A DNA stretch of 64,000 nt, taken from NCBI RefSeq assembly GCF_024979295.1, contig NZ_JANLCJ010000001.1, forward strand, positions 558,001 to 622,000. The letters are read 5' to 3'. Within the stretch, counting starts at the first letter, position 1. Every line of letters starts with the position of its first letter. The position numbers were made by a program, and so were the translations under genes. Under the pieces are notes generated by a model. It ran no database searches and was not told where the DNA came from. It saw nothing but the letters and a program-made list of their open reading frames with translations. Source of the stretch: Herbiconiux daphne. Lineage in GTDB: Bacteria; Actinomycetota; Actinomycetes; Actinomycetales; Microbacteriaceae. Below, in pieces: positions 8,424-17,824 of this stretch.

Positions 8424-9266
8424 TCAGGCACCCGCCCACTCGTAGCCGAGCGGGGCGACGTCGGCCCACGCCACGGTGAGTTCGCCGAGGCGCAACCGGC
8501 GCCGCGGGGTCGACACGTGCCATCCGTTCGACCGCATCGCCTCGGCGGTGGCGATCCAGCGCTGCCCAGGGCCGTAGGTGCCGAGACCGGCGTTGTGCTG
8601 CCAGAATCGGTCGAGGTCGGTGAGCAGCCGGTGCACCGGCTCGCCGGGCACGTTGCGGTGGATGAGCACCTTCGGCAGCCGCTCGGCCACGATCGACGGA
8701 TGCTCGAGGTCGGTGAGGCGCAGCGAGACGGTGAGGGTGCGGGGCCCGTCGTGGCCGACCGCCACCCAGCTGCTCACCCGCCCCAGCTCGTTGCAGGTGC
8801 CCTCCACCAGCACGCCGTCGGGCTGCAGACGACCGACCATCAGCCGCCAGGCATCCGCGACCGCGTCTTCGTCGTATTGCCGCAGCACGTTGAAGGCGCG
8901 CACCACGGCGGCGAGTCGACCGGCCGGCAGCGGCACCTCGAAGCCGCCGAGACCGAAGTCGACCCGGGCGTCACGGGCGAACGGGCTGCGGCCGTCGCGC
9001 ACGTCTTTCAGCTGCGCGGTCGCGGTGGCGACGCGCTCCGGTGAGATCTCGAGGCCGCGCACGTGAACGTCGGGCCGGTGCTTCGCGAGCCGGGCCTGCA
9101 GCTCGAAGGCGGTGACGCCGCTCGCGCCGTAACCGAGGTCGACCACGAGGGGGTCGGCCGTGCGCCGCAGCACGGGAAGGGTGCTGATCCAGCGGTCGAC
9201 GCGGCGGAGCCGGTTGGTGTTGGTGGTTCCGCGGGTGATCGCGCCGATCGGCATTCCCCCATCCAA
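8424..9266 (-). CDS. Class I SAM-dependent methyltransferase-like protein
   Basis: 280 aa (an ATG at 9254, MPIGAITRG, is an alternative start). Motif I of the Rossmann-like SAM fold is VVDLGYGASG, followed by the acidic second strand LEISPERV; the post-motif region FNVLRQYDED sits where the third and fourth strands are expected. The segment after about residue 150 (GVLVEGTCNELGR) matches the late strands of the fold. The substrate is unknown. The gene is convergent with the lipoprotein gene at 8391 and divergent from gpmA at 9299, with which it shares a 32-bp intergenic region. Fold assignment is good, function is open. Confidence 0.72.
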   Translation of the reverse strand: MDGGMPIGAITRGTTNTNRLRRVDRWISTLPVLRRTADPLVVDLGYGASGVTAFELQARLAKHRPDVHVRGLEISPERVATATAQLKDVRDGRSPFARDARVDFGLGGFEVPLPAGRLAAVVRAFNVLRQYDEDAVADAWRLMVGRLQPDGVLVEGTCNELGRVSSWVAVGHDGPRTLTVSLRLTDLEHPSIVAERLPKVLIHRNVPGEPVHRLLTDLDRFWQHNAGLGTYGPGQRWIATAEAMRSNGWHVSTPRRRLRLGELTVAWADVAPLGYEWAGA

Positions 9267-9298
9267 TCACGCGGCCCGGCCCGCAATAGGATTGGAGC

Positions 9299-10054
9299 AT
9301 GCCTACAGAGCCTTACACCCTGATCCTGCTGCGCCATGGCAACAGCACCTGGAACCAAGAGAACCTCTTCACCGGCTGGGTCGACGTGCCCCTCAGCGAG
9401 GTCGGCGTCGGCGAGGCGAAGCGCGCGGGCGAGCTGCTCGCGGCCTCGGGTCTGCTGCCAGACGTGCTCTACACGTCGCGCCTCACCCGCGCCATCCAGA
9501 CCGCTAACCTGGCCCTCGGCGTCGCCGACCGGCTCTGGATCGACGTCAAGCGCTCGTGGCGGCTCAACGAGCGCCACTACGGGGCGCTGCAGGGCAAAGA
9601 CAAGGCCCAGACCCTCGCCGAGTACGGCCCCGAGCAGTTCCAGCTCTGGCGCCGTTCGTTCGACGTGCCGCCGCCGCCCATCGCCGACGACGACCCCTAC
9701 TCGCAGGTCGGCGACCCGCGCTACGCCGACCTCGGCGACGACGTGCCCCGCACCGAGTGCCTCAAAGACGTCATCGAGCGCATGCTGCCCTACTGGCAGA
9801 GCGATATTCAGGGCGACCTCGCGCTCGGCAAGACCGTGCTCGTCACGGCGCACGGCAACTCGCTGCGCGCGCTCGTGAAGCACCTCGACGGCATCTCCGA
9901 CGACGAGATCGCGGAGCTCAACATCCCCACCGGCATCCCGCTCGTCTACAAACTGGATGCCGCGTTCGCGCCCCTCGGCCCGGCCGAGTACCTCGACCCC
10001 GAGGCCGCCGCGGCCGGCGCCGCGGCCGTCGCCGCGCAGGGCGCGAAGAAGTAG
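9299..10054 (+). CDS. gpmA: 2,3-bisphosphoglycerate-dependent phosphoglycerate mutase
   Basis: 251 aa, the usual length of dPGM. It opens with the histidine phosphatase signature [17 protein letters not shown] (the RHG histidine becomes phosphorylated). It then has [42 protein letters not shown] and [17 protein letters not shown], which carries the second active-site histidine. It interconverts 3- and 2-phosphoglycerate in glycolysis. An Ala-rich tail ([12 protein letters not shown]) ends the protein. A strong hairpin terminator follows the stop. The neighbours phoU and senX3-regX3 match the gpm-senX3-regX3 association known in Mycobacterium. Confidence 0.95.
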   Translation: MPTEPYTLILLRHGNSTWNQENLFTGWVDVPLSEVGVGEAKRAGELLAASGLLPDVLYTSRLTRAIQTANLALGVADRLWIDVKRSWRLNERHYGALQGKDKAQTLAEYGPEQFQLWRRSFDVPPPPIADDDPYSQVGDPRYADLGDDVPRTECLKDVIERMLPYWQSDIQGDLALGKTVLVTAHGNSLRALVKHLDGISDDEIAELNIPTGIPLVYKLDAAFAPLGPAEYLDPEAAAAGAAAVAAQGAKK

Positions 10055-10067
10055 CCCGAAGGCAGTG

Positions 10068-10106
10068 AGAAGCCCCCGACCTCGCGAGAGGGCCGGGGGC
10101 TTCTTC
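10068..10106 (+). terminator. Intrinsic terminator after gpmA
   Basis: Inverted repeat AGAAGCCCCCG ... CGGGGGCTTCT with a loop of about 15 nt, ending in TTCTTCGTCT. The same hairpin read on the other strand can serve phoU, so it probably terminates both convergent transcripts. Confidence 0.8.
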
Positions 10107-10135
10107 GTCTCCCGAGGTGAACGGGAGGTGACGCG

Positions 10136-10795
10136 TCAGGCGTTCTGGGTGGCTCCGGGCCATTCGCCCGTCGCGAGGTACTGCACCTTCTTGGCGATCG
10201 AGACGGCGTGGTCGGCGAAGCGCTCGTGGTAGCGGCTGGCGAGCGTGACGTCGACGGTGTCGACCGCCTCGCCCTTCCAGTGCGAGCCGAGAACGGCGTC
10301 GAAGACGCTCACGTGCAGTTCGTCGATCTTGTCGTCGTCATTGCGCATCTCGTCGGCCAGGGCGACATCCTCGGTGCGCAGCAGCACGGTGAGCTTCTTG
10401 GCGATCTCGACGTCGAGCCGGCCCATCTCGGCGAAGGTCTGTCGCAGGCTCTTCTTCACGACCTTGTCGGGGTAGCGGTAGCGGGCGAGCTGGGCGATGT
10501 GCTCGGCGATGTCGCCCATGCGCTCCAGCGAGGAGCTGACCCGCAGCGCGGTGACGACGATGCGCAGATCGCGGGCGACCGGCTGCTGCAGCGCGAGAAT
10601 GCCGATCGCGAGCTCGTCGAGGCTCGCCGCCAGGGCATCGATCTTCGGGTCTTCGGCGATCACGGTCTCGGCGAGCGTGACGTTCGACTCGTTGAACGCC
10701 GTGGTGGCGTTCGTGATGGCCACGGTCACGAGCTCGGAGATCTGAACGAGACGATCTTGAACCTCGCGCAGCTCTTGCTGGAATACCTCTCGCAT
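10136..10795 (-). CDS. phoU: Phosphate signalling protein PhoU
   Basis: 219 aa from the ATG at 10795, which follows a good ribosome binding site (GAAAGGA about 10 nt upstream). A longer frame to 10891 exists but its extra 32 residues look non-conserved. The protein is all-helical, with two tandem PhoU repeats. Signature segments include RDLRIVVTALRVSSSLERMGD, the metal-binding type of helix (ERMGDIAEHIA), and the second-repeat counterpart YHERFADHAVSIAKKVQYLATG. PhoU damps phosphate-starvation signalling between the Pst transporter and the histidine kinase. The kinase-regulator pair senX3-regX3 is divergent from it, across a region with PHO-box-like repeats. Confidence 0.93.
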   Translation of the reverse strand: MREVFQQELREVQDRLVQISELVTVAITNATTAFNESNVTLAETVIAEDPKIDALAASLDELAIGILALQQPVARDLRIVVTALRVSSSLERMGDIAEHIAQLARYRYPDKVVKKSLRQTFAEMGRLDVEIAKKLTVLLRTEDVALADEMRNDDDKIDELHVSVFDAVLGSHWKGEAVDTVDVTLASRYHERFADHAVSIAKKVQYLATGEWPGATQNA

Positions 10796-10900
10796 GCGGA
10801 GGGGTCCTTTCTTCGGTACGGCGGATACGTCGTAGTGTGGAACACCCGTGCGCGCGACGACTGCGACGCGATCGGCAGGCGACCTTTCCATCCTCTGGGG

Positions 10901-10933
10901 GCCAGGTTAACGCGAGGTGCCGCGAAGCTGAAC
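10901..10933 (-). promoter_or_regulatory. PHO-box-like direct repeat between phoU and senX3
   Basis: On the minus strand three consecutive 11-nt units read GTTCAGCTTCG, CGGCACCTCGC and GTTAACCTGGC. The outer two each agree at about 9 of 11 positions with the Streptomyces PhoP-box unit (G, G/T, T, C, A, three pyrimidines, R, G/C, G). The site lies about 106 bp upstream of the phoU ATG and about 73 bp upstream of senX3, which suits RegX3-type control of one or both genes. Assignment is by consensus only. Confidence 0.5.
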
Positions 10934-11005
10934 ACTCGTGGAAGCGAAGGCCGTGCGGCGCCAACGGCGGCCTGACGCCCCAGTGGACTCACTAGTGTAG
11001 TTGCT

Positions 11006-12160
11006 ATGGAAACAGGCTGGTTGGTGCTGTTGTCTGTGGCACTCGGCCTCACCGTCGGAGCAGGTTTCGTCGTCCTCCTTCACATGGCTGAACGGCGGGG
11101 AAACAACGCGGTCACCGTGGGCTCGACGGCGGTTCCCGACGGAGTCGAGCAGGTCATCGACGCTCTCGACTTCGCCGGCCTCGTGCTCGACCCCTCCAAC
11201 AACGTGGTGAAGGCGTCGGAGATGGCCTACAACTACGGGCTCGTCGTCAATCAGCTGCTGGTGCACGACGAACTGCTCGACCTGGTCGCCCAGGTGCGCA
11301 GCGCCGGAGAGTCGATCAACGAGGAGATCACCCTCGCGCGCGGCCCGTTCGGTGAGGCGAGCATCCACCTCGACGTGCAGGTGGCCCGTCTCGGCAGCCG
11401 CTACGTGCTCGTGCTCGCCGAAGACCGCACCGACGCCTACCGCCTCGAAGAGACCCGTCGGGACTTCATCGCGAACATCAGCCACGAACTGAAGACCCCG
11501 ATCGGCGCCATCTCGCTCCTGGCCGAGGCGCTCGAGCCCGCGAGCGACGACCCCGATCAGGTGCGCCGGTTCGCGAAGCAGATGGGCACCGAGGCCATCC
11601 GGCTGTCGCAGATCACCCGCGAGATCATCGAGCTGTCGCGGTTGCAGGCCACCGACATCCTCGCCTCGGCGAAGCGCATCGACCTCGACGAGATCGTCGC
11701 CTCGGCCGTCGACCAGAATCACGTGGTGGCGGATGCGCGACGCATGACGCTGGCCGTCGGCGGCGCCAAGCACGTGGCCGTCATGGGCGACGAGGCGCTG
11801 CTCACCCTGGCGCTCAACAACCTGATCTCGAACGCCCTGCAGTACTCGCCCGACGGTTCCCGCATCGGCATCGGCGTGCACCACGACGAAGGCGTCGTGG
11901 AGCTCGTCGTGACCGACCAGGGCATCGGCATCCCCGAAGAAGACCTGCCGCGCGTGTTCGAGCGGTTCTTCCGTGTCGACCAGGCGCGTTCCCGCAACAC
12001 GGGCGGCACCGGGCTCGGGCTCAGCATCGTGAAGCACGTCGTGCAGAACCACGGTGGCGACATCCGTGCCTGGTCGCAGGTCGGACAAGGTTCCACGTTC
12101 ACCATCAGGCTGCCGGAGGCCGTCAAGGCCAAAGCAGCCGCTCAAGGAGACAAACGATGA
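11006..12160 (+). CDS. senX3: Phosphate-sensing histidine kinase SenX3
   Basis: 384 aa. One N-terminal membrane helix (WLVLLSVALGLTVGAGFVVLL) is followed by a PAS-like segment (about residues 45-145), the HisKA box ISHELKTP with phospho-accepting His at about residue 160, and the HATPase domain. That domain has the N box NNLISNALQYS, DQGIGIPEEDLPRVFERFFR and GGTGLGLSIVKHVV. The Asn-rich PAS region before the kinase and absence of a large extracellular domain match SenX3. The last codons overlap the regX3 start (ATGA). It phosphorylates RegX3 when phosphate is scarce. Confidence 0.92.
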   Translation: METGWLVLLSVALGLTVGAGFVVLLHMAERRGNNAVTVGSTAVPDGVEQVIDALDFAGLVLDPSNNVVKASEMAYNYGLVVNQLLVHDELLDLVAQVRSAGESINEEITLARGPFGEASIHLDVQVARLGSRYVLVLAEDRTDAYRLEETRRDFIANISHELKTPIGAISLLAEALEPASDDPDQVRRFAKQMGTEAIRLSQITREIIELSRLQATDILASAKRIDLDEIVASAVDQNHVVADARRMTLAVGGAKHVAVMGDEALLTLALNNLISNALQYSPDGSRIGIGVHHDEGVVELVVTDQGIGIPEEDLPRVFERFFRVDQARSRNTGGTGLGLSIVKHVVQNHGGDIRAWSQVGQGSTFTIRLPEAVKAKAAAQGDKR

Positions 12161-12837
12161 CCCACATCCTGCTGGTCGAAGACGAAGCCGCGCTGAGCGA
12201 GCCGCTCAGCTATCTGCTTCGGCGCGAAGGCTACGGCGTGACCGTGGCCCCCGACGGCCCCAGCGCGATCAGCGAGTTCGACCGCGGCGGCGTCGACATC
12301 ATCCTGCTCGACCTCATGATCCCCGGCATCCCGGGCACCGAGGTGTGCCGCGAGATCCGCACCCGCTCCTCGGTTCCGATCATCATGCTGACGGCCAAGG
12401 ACTCCGAGATCGACATCGTGGTGGGGCTCGAGCTCGGCGCCGACGACTACGTCACGAAGCCCTACTCCACCCGTGAACTGCTCGCGCGCATCCGGGCCGT
12501 GATGCGGCGTCAGCTCGAGGTGCTCGACGCGGCCGAGCCGCTGCTCAAGGCCGGACCGGTGTCGATGGACGTCGAGCGCCACACCGTCGCCGTGGGCGGC
12601 AAGGAGGTGGCCATGCCGCTGAAGGAATTCGAGTTGCTCGAGCTGCTGCTGCGCAACGCCGGCCGGGTGCTGACCCGCGGTCAGCTGATCGACCGGGTGT
12701 GGGGATCGGACTACTTCGGCGACACCAAGACCCTCGACGTGCACATCAAGCGCATCCGGTCGAAGATCGAGACCGTGCCGTCGGAGCCGACTCTGCTCGT
12801 GACCGTGCGCGGGCTCGGCTACCGCTTCGAGGGCTGA
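12157..12837 (+). CDS. regX3: Phosphate-responsive response regulator RegX3
   Basis: 226 aa, OmpR/PhoB class. The receiver domain has the acidic pocket EDEAA, the phosphorylatable Asp at about residue 52 in [10 protein letters not shown], a conserved T/K pair ([17 protein letters not shown]), and the winged helix with [35 protein letters not shown] and RIRSKIE. It starts inside the senX3 stop, which indicates coupled translation. Target genes usually include phosphate uptake and phoU; the PHO-box-like repeat at 10.9 kb is the visible candidate target. Confidence 0.93.
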   Translation: MTHILLVEDEAALSEPLSYLLRREGYGVTVAPDGPSAISEFDRGGVDIILLDLMIPGIPGTEVCREIRTRSSVPIIMLTAKDSEIDIVVGLELGADDYVTKPYSTRELLARIRAVMRRQLEVLDAAEPLLKAGPVSMDVERHTVAVGGKEVAMPLKEFELLELLLRNAGRVLTRGQLIDRVWGSDYFGDTKTLDVHIKRIRSKIETVPSEPTLLVTVRGLGYRFEG

Positions 12838-12884
12838 GCCCGGGTCGCGCGGGCCGGACCGCCCTCAGGGGCGCCGGGCAGGCG

Positions 12885-13463
12885 TCACTCCGAGGGCGCG
12901 GGTTCGGCCGAGGCGGTGGGAGCTGGGGCCGGAACGGAGACGTCGGGCGTGGGGGTCGGCGTCGCGAACGGGGTGGCGCTCGGCACCGGTGTCGGCGCCA
13001 GGTCGGAGTACTCGGGCAGCGAGGTGTTGAGCACGGGCACCATGACCTGCTTGCCCTCTTCGCCGCCGTACTGGAAGTAGAGCGGGAACAGGCTGCCGGG
13101 CTGCGACACGTTGGTGAGCACGATCTGCTCGGAGTCGGCGCCGCCGAAGCTCGTGATGGCGCCGTTGCCGTCGACGAACACCTTCTCCGTGACCCGTTCG
13201 CCGCTCGAGGCGTCTTCGTATTGCACGAGCACCTGCTTGGTCGACACGCTGCGGTTCACGAACGACACGAGCAGGCTCGCGGTGGCGCCGTCTTCGCTGA
13301 TGAGGGTGGCGTTGCGCACCGAGACGTCGCCGAGGTCGGCGTTCACGCCGTCGGAGGTCTCGACGATCTCGGTGGTGGCCTGGGGCGTGATGAACGCGCA
13401 CCCGGCAGTGCCGAATGCGACGAGGGCACCCACCAGAACGGATGCCGCCAACCGAGCTCTCAC
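12885..13463 (-). CDS. LpqE-like secreted lipoprotein
   Basis: 192 aa from a GTG at 13463 preceded by GGAGGG. Signal peptide with lipobox FGTAGC and lipid-attachment Cys at about residue 22. The mature domain is a single beta-rich fold (residues about 30-140) with no obvious catalytic residue. It is followed by a Pro/Thr/Ala-rich tail ([16 protein letters not shown]) that may reach through the wall. It sits beside carD and divergent from it, exactly where Mycobacterium has lpqE (Rv3584 next to carD Rv3583). The family is related by fold to copper-handling lipoproteins, but no Met/His-rich copper site is evident here. Confidence 0.7.
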   Translation of the reverse strand: MRARLAASVLVGALVAFGTAGCAFITPQATTEIVETSDGVNADLGDVSVRNATLISEDGATASLLVSFVNRSVSTKQVLVQYEDASSGERVTEKVFVDGNGAITSFGGADSEQIVLTNVSQPGSLFPLYFQYGGEEGKQVMVPVLNTSLPEYSDLAPTPVPSATPFATPTPTPDVSVPAPAPTASAEPAPSE

Positions 13464-13539
13464 AAGACCCTCCAGAGTCGTAAACGCTTTGAGTTCAGCC
13501 TACAACGAGCGGGCTGCGGAGGGCGGGTAAGGACACCCT

Positions 13540-13564
13540 TACCACATAGCCCCTGTGGTATCCT
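13540..13564 (+). promoter_or_regulatory. Inverted repeat overlapping the carD -10 region
   Basis: TACCACA (13540-13546) and TGTGGTA (13554-13560) form a perfect 7-bp inverted repeat with a 7-nt spacer. The right arm runs into a -10-like TATCCT (13559-13564), about 26 nt before the carD ATG. No clear -35 is present. It could be an operator or a short hairpin at the start of the message. Confidence 0.35.
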
Positions 13565-13589
13565 AGAGGTCACGGAAGGACATCCATTC

Positions 13590-14072
13590 ATGCTTTTTGA
13601 GGTTGGCGAAACTGTCGTTTACCCCCACCACGGAGCCGCAACGATCTCCGAGGTGAAGACCCGGGTCATCAAAGGCGAAGAGAAGATCTACCTCAAACTC
13701 CGTGTGACGCAGGGCGACCTGACGATCGAGGTGCCCGCCGACAACGTCGACCTGGTCGGCGTTCGCGATGTCATCGGCCGTGAGGGTCTCGACAAGGTGT
13801 TCGAGGTGCTGCGTGCGCCGTTCACCGAAGAGCCCACGAACTGGTCGCGCCGCTACAAGGCCAACCTCGAGAAGCTCGCGTCGGGCGACGTCATCAAGGT
13901 GAGCGAGGTCGTTCGCGACCTGTGGCGCCGCGACCAAGATCGTGGTCTGTCGGCCGGCGAGAAGCGCATGCTCGCGAAGGCCCGCCAGATTCTCATCTCC
14001 GAACTGGCGCTCGCCGAGAAGACCGACGAGGAGAAGGCCTCGCTGGTTCTCGACGAAGTGCTGGCCTCCTAA
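13590..14072 (+). CDS. carD: CarD-type RNA polymerase-binding transcription factor
   Basis: 160 aa from ATG 13590. The N-terminal Tudor-like RNAP-interaction domain begins [19 protein letters not shown], followed by the helical DNA-binding part with [21 protein letters not shown], which includes the conserved Trp that wedges the -10 upstream edge of open complexes. CarD stabilises open promoter complexes on rRNA and many housekeeping promoters. A -10-like TATCCT (13559-13564) overlaps an inverted repeat TACCACA/TGTGGTA upstream. The following genes ispDF, cysS and rlmB match the Mycobacterium carD neighbourhood. Confidence 0.95.
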   Translation: MLFEVGETVVYPHHGAATISEVKTRVIKGEEKIYLKLRVTQGDLTIEVPADNVDLVGVRDVIGREGLDKVFEVLRAPFTEEPTNWSRRYKANLEKLASGDVIKVSEVVRDLWRRDQDRGLSAGEKRMLAKARQILISELALAEKTDEEKASLVLDEVLAS

Positions 14073-14094
14073 CCCGCGCCTCGGCGCACAGCAC

Positions 14095-15285
14095 GTGGAG
14101 TCCCACCACGGTGAGACCGTTCCGGCGGTCGCCGTGATCGTCGTCGCGGCCGGCTCCGGAACCCGGCTCGGCCGCGCGCGCCCCAAGGCCTTCGTCGAGA
14201 TCGCGGGCCGGAGTATCCTCGAGCGATCGATGGATGCCGTTTCGGGAATGTCCGAGACGGCGACCGTCGTGGTCGTGGTTCCGGACGCGCTCGTGGCCGA
14301 CGCCCGGGCTGCGCTCGCCGCTGCCGGGGGCGCGCCCGTGATCGTGGTGCCGGGCGGCGACACGCGGCAGAAGTCGGTCGCGGCCGGCATCGCCGTGCTG
14401 CCGGAGGGCACCGGGATCGTGCTCGTGCACGACGCGGCGCGCGCATTCACGCCGTCGGCGGTGTTCGACCGGGTGGTCTCGACGGTGCGCTCGAGCGGCA
14501 ACGGCGCCATCCCCGGTCTGCCGGTGACCGACACCATCAAGTCCGTCGGAGACGACGGGGTGGTGCAGGCGACGGTCGACCGGTCGACGCTCGTGGCCGT
14601 GCAGACGCCGCAGGGCTTTCCTCGCGCACACATCGTGGAGGCCTACGCCCGGGCGGCCGGCGACTTCACCGACGACGCGGCCCTCGTGCGTGAGGCCGGG
14701 CATCCGGTCGCCGTGGTGCCGGGCGACGCCCGGGCCTTCAAGATCACCACCGCCGACGACCTCGAGCGCGCCGACGACCTCCTTCGGAGACAGGGCATGA
14801 ACCAGACCAGCATCCGCACCGGCCTCGGCGTCGACGCCCACGCCTTCGACGTCGACGCCGAGCTCTGGCTGGCGGGCCTGCACTGGCCGGGCGAAGCGGG
14901 GCTCGCCGGTCACAGCGACGGCGACGTGGTGGCGCACGCCATCTGCGACGCCCTGCTCGGCGCCGCCGGGCTCGGCGACCTGGGCAGCCGCTTCGGCACG
15001 TCCGCCCCCGAGCTCGCCGGCGCCCACGGCGACGTCTTCCTGCGCCGCACCCGCGACATCCTCGCCGCGGCCGGGTTCACCGTCGGCAACGTCTCGGTGC
15101 AGCTCGTCGGCAACCGCCCCCGCTTCGCACCCCGCAAGGCCGAGGCCGACGCCCTGCTCAGCGCCCTCCTCGGCGCCCCGGTGAGCGTCTCGGCCACCAC
15201 CACCGACGGCCTCGGCTTCGCCGGCCGTGGCGAGGGCCTCACCGCCATCGCCACAGCCCTCGTCACCCTCACCATCACCGCCTGA
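14095..15285 (+). CDS. ispDF: Fused IspD-IspF: MEP cytidylyltransferase and MEcPP synthase
   Basis: 396 aa in one frame from a GTG at 14095. Residues 1-230 form IspD, with the nucleotide-binding loop [26 protein letters not shown], and the TQTPQGF-like [11 protein letters not shown]. Residues from about 235 form IspF, with the metal ligands in GVDAHAF (D247, H249), [25 protein letters not shown] and the C-terminal [14 protein letters not shown]. The two catalyse steps three and five of the non-mevalonate isoprenoid pathway. The joint [17 protein letters not shown] shows no stop. In Mycobacterium they are separate genes. The carD-ispDF-cysS-rlmB order is otherwise conserved. Confidence 0.93.
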   Translation: MESHHGETVPAVAVIVVAAGSGTRLGRARPKAFVEIAGRSILERSMDAVSGMSETATVVVVVPDALVADARAALAAAGGAPVIVVPGGDTRQKSVAAGIAVLPEGTGIVLVHDAARAFTPSAVFDRVVSTVRSSGNGAIPGLPVTDTIKSVGDDGVVQATVDRSTLVAVQTPQGFPRAHIVEAYARAAGDFTDDAALVREAGHPVAVVPGDARAFKITTADDLERADDLLRRQGMNQTSIRTGLGVDAHAFDVDAELWLAGLHWPGEAGLAGHSDGDVVAHAICDALLGAAGLGDLGSRFGTSAPELAGAHGDVFLRRTRDILAAAGFTVGNVSVQLVGNRPRFAPRKAEADALLSALLGAPVSVSATTTDGLGFAGRGEGLTAIATALVTLTITA

Positions 15286-15346
15286 CCTGGCACGGCGCGA
15301 CCCGGGGACGCCGCGCGCAGCACGGCGCCCCCGGTAAACTAGCGCA

Positions 15347-16765
15347 GTGACTTTGAGACTGTTCGATTCGAAAGACCGCGCGTTGGTGGATTTCGTGCCC
15401 CTGGTTCCCGGGCACGTCGGCATCTACGTGTGCGGTCCGACCGTGCAGTCGTCGCCGCACATCGGGCACTTGCGGTCGGCGCTCGCCTACGACCAGTTGC
15501 GGCGCTGGCTCTCCTACTGCGGGTTCACCGTCACCTATGTGCGCAACGTCACCGACATCGACGACAAGATCCTGCTGAACGCCGAAGGCAGCACCGAGGA
15601 GTGGTGGGCCCTGGCCTACCGCGTCGAGCTCGAGTTCACCGCGGCCTACAACGCGATCGGCGTGCTGCCGCCCACCTACGAGCCCCGCGCCACCGCGAGC
15701 ATCCCCGAGATGCAGGCCATCATCACCCGCCTGATCGAGGGCGGTCACGCTTACGCCACCGACGACGGCACCGGCGACGTCTACTTCGACACCGCGAGCT
15801 GGCCCGACTACGGCGAGCTCACCCACCAGAAGCTCGACGACATGGCGCCGGCCGCCGACTCCGACTCCCGGGGCAAGAAAGACGTGCGCGACTTCGCCCT
15901 GTGGAAAGGCCACAAAGAGGGCGAGCCGCTCACGGCGGCCTGGTCGAGCCCGTGGGGCGCCGGGCGACCCGGATGGCACATCGAGTGCTCGGCCATGTCG
16001 ACGAAGTATCTCGGCACCCAGTTCGACATCCACGGCGGCGGGCTAGACCTGCGTTTTCCGCACCACGAGAACGAACTCGCGCAATCGCGGGCCGCGGGTG
16101 ACGCCTTCGCCAACTATTGGCTGCACAACGGCCTGGTCGCCGTGACCGGGCAGAAGATGTCGAAGTCGCTCGGCAACTCGATCTTCGCCTCAGAGCTCAT
16201 CGCGTCGGCGAAACCGGTCGTGCTGCGCTACTACCTCGGCGCCGCGCACTACCGGTCGACCCTGGAATACCACGAAGGCGCACTCGAAGAGGCCGAGGCC
16301 GCCGTCGCGCGCATCGAGGGCTTTCTCGACCGTGCCGAACGCCGGCTCGCCGACACCCGGTTCGCCGGCACGGCCGAGCTCGTCATCCCCGACGAGTTCC
16401 GCGAGGCGATGGACGACGACCTGAGCGTGCCCCAGGCCGTCGCGGTCATCCACGAGACCGTGCGTCGCGGCAACGCCGCGCTCGACGATGAGGACTTCGC
16501 CGAGACCGCAGCCCTGCTCGGTCAGGTGCTCGCCATGACCGAGGTGCTCGGCATCAACCCCCTCTCGCCCGAATGGGCATCCGGCGAAGACGGTGTCGCC
16601 GAGCGCGCACTCGCTACGCTGGTGGAACGACTCGTCTCCGATCGGGAGACGGCACGCAAGACCCGCGACTTCACCACCGCGGACCGCATCCGGGATGAAC
16701 TCGGACAAGCCGGAATTTCGATTGAAGACACGCCGAGTGGCGCGCACTGGAGTCTCGATGGCTAA
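15347..16765 (+). CDS. cysS: Cysteinyl-tRNA synthetase
   Basis: 472 aa from GTG 15347. The class I signature HIGH is at residues 38-41 (SPHIGHLRS), KMSKS at about 270-274 ([11 protein letters not shown]), and the zinc-binding Cys in YVCGPTVQS (about residue 29) with later ligands in [10 protein letters not shown] and HHENELAQS. It charges tRNA-Cys. Length and motifs are complete, so this should be the functional enzyme and not the mycothiol paralog MshC (about 410 aa). Its last 8 nt overlap the start of rlmB. Confidence 0.95.
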   Translation: MTLRLFDSKDRALVDFVPLVPGHVGIYVCGPTVQSSPHIGHLRSALAYDQLRRWLSYCGFTVTYVRNVTDIDDKILLNAEGSTEEWWALAYRVELEFTAAYNAIGVLPPTYEPRATASIPEMQAIITRLIEGGHAYATDDGTGDVYFDTASWPDYGELTHQKLDDMAPAADSDSRGKKDVRDFALWKGHKEGEPLTAAWSSPWGAGRPGWHIECSAMSTKYLGTQFDIHGGGLDLRFPHHENELAQSRAAGDAFANYWLHNGLVAVTGQKMSKSLGNSIFASELIASAKPVVLRYYLGAAHYRSTLEYHEGALEEAEAAVARIEGFLDRAERRLADTRFAGTAELVIPDEFREAMDDDLSVPQAVAVIHETVRRGNAALDDEDFAETAALLGQVLAMTEVLGINPLSPEWASGEDGVAERALATLVERLVSDRETARKTRDFTTADRIRDELGQAGISIEDTPSGAHWSLDG

Positions 16766-17813
16766 ATCATCAACAGGCCGCCCCTCGAGGGCCGGCGCCG
16801 TTCGCAAGGGCACCAAGGGCAGCAAGGCGGTCGGGTCGGGAGGCCAGGGCCGTCAGGCGCTCGAGGGCAAGAAGCCCACGCCCAAGGCCGAAGACCGGCC
16901 CTACCACCCCGCCGGAAAGGTCAAGGCGGCGCGAGAGCGCTACGCGGCGGCTGGCGGCAAGGCTCGCCCGGGCGCGCGGTCGTCGAACGAGCGGGCTCAG
17001 GATGCGCAGCAGTACGGCGGCAGCCGGCCCGCGCCGGCGCGTCGGGTGAAGAAGGCCGACGACAGCGAGATGGTGACCGGCCGCAACTCGGTGGTCGAGG
17101 CGCTGCGCGCGCACATCCCGGCGACGGCCCTCTACGTGGCGTTCCGCGTGGAGGTCGACGAGCGCGTGAAAGAGGCGCTGTCGCTCGCGAACAAGCGCGG
17201 CATCCCGGTGATGGAGGTCATGCGCCCCGAGCTCGACCGCCTGTCGGGGCACGACTCGGTGCACCAGGGCCTCGCCCTCAAGGTGCCGCCCTACGAATAC
17301 GCCCACCCCGAGACGCTGCTCGACCAGGTGCAGCGCCGCGGCCAGACGCCGCTCTTCGTGGCGCTCGACGGCATCACCGACCCGCGCAACCTCGGGGCGA
17401 TCATCCGCTCCACCGCCGCTTTCGGCGGGCAGGGCGTGATCGTGCCGCAGCGGCGATCGGTCGGCGTCACGGCGTCGGCGTGGAAGACCTCGGCGGGCGC
17501 CGCTGCACGCACCCCCGTGGCGATGGCCTCCAACCTGACCCAGACGCTCAAGGCGTTCAAGGCCGCGGGCGTGTTCGTGGTCGGCCTCGACGGCGACGGC
17601 GACGTCTCGCTGCCCGGGCTCGACTTCGCGAGCGGACCGATCGTGGTCGTCGTGGGCAACGAGGGCAAGGGCCTGTCGCGCCTGGTCACCGAGACCTGCG
17701 ACGCCATCGTGTCCATTCCCATCTCATCGGGCACCGAGTCGCTCAACGCCGGCATCGCGGCGAGCGTCACGCTCTACGAGATCGCGCGGCAGCGCGCCAC
17801 CAAGGGCAAGTAG
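16758..17813 (+). CDS. rlmB: 23S rRNA (guanosine-2'-O-)-methyltransferase RlmB (SpoU family)
   Basis: 351 aa from ATG 16758, overlapping the cysS stop. A basic, low-complexity N-terminal tail (about residues 1-95, rich in K, G, A, R) precedes the substrate-binding domain ([17 protein letters not shown]) and the SPOUT catalytic domain. Its motifs are [30 protein letters not shown] and [20 protein letters not shown], which form the trefoil-knot SAM site. RlmB methylates G2251 (E. coli numbering) in 23S rRNA. The long basic tail is typical of actinobacterial members and probably binds RNA. Confidence 0.92.
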   Translation: MAKSSTGRPSRAGAVRKGTKGSKAVGSGGQGRQALEGKKPTPKAEDRPYHPAGKVKAARERYAAAGGKARPGARSSNERAQDAQQYGGSRPAPARRVKKADDSEMVTGRNSVVEALRAHIPATALYVAFRVEVDERVKEALSLANKRGIPVMEVMRPELDRLSGHDSVHQGLALKVPPYEYAHPETLLDQVQRRGQTPLFVALDGITDPRNLGAIIRSTAAFGGQGVIVPQRRSVGVTASAWKTSAGAAARTPVAMASNLTQTLKAFKAAGVFVVGLDGDGDVSLPGLDFASGPIVVVVGNEGKGLSRLVTETCDAIVSIPISSGTESLNAGIAASVTLYEIARQRATKGK

Positions 17814-17824
17814 CGCGCGTCGGG

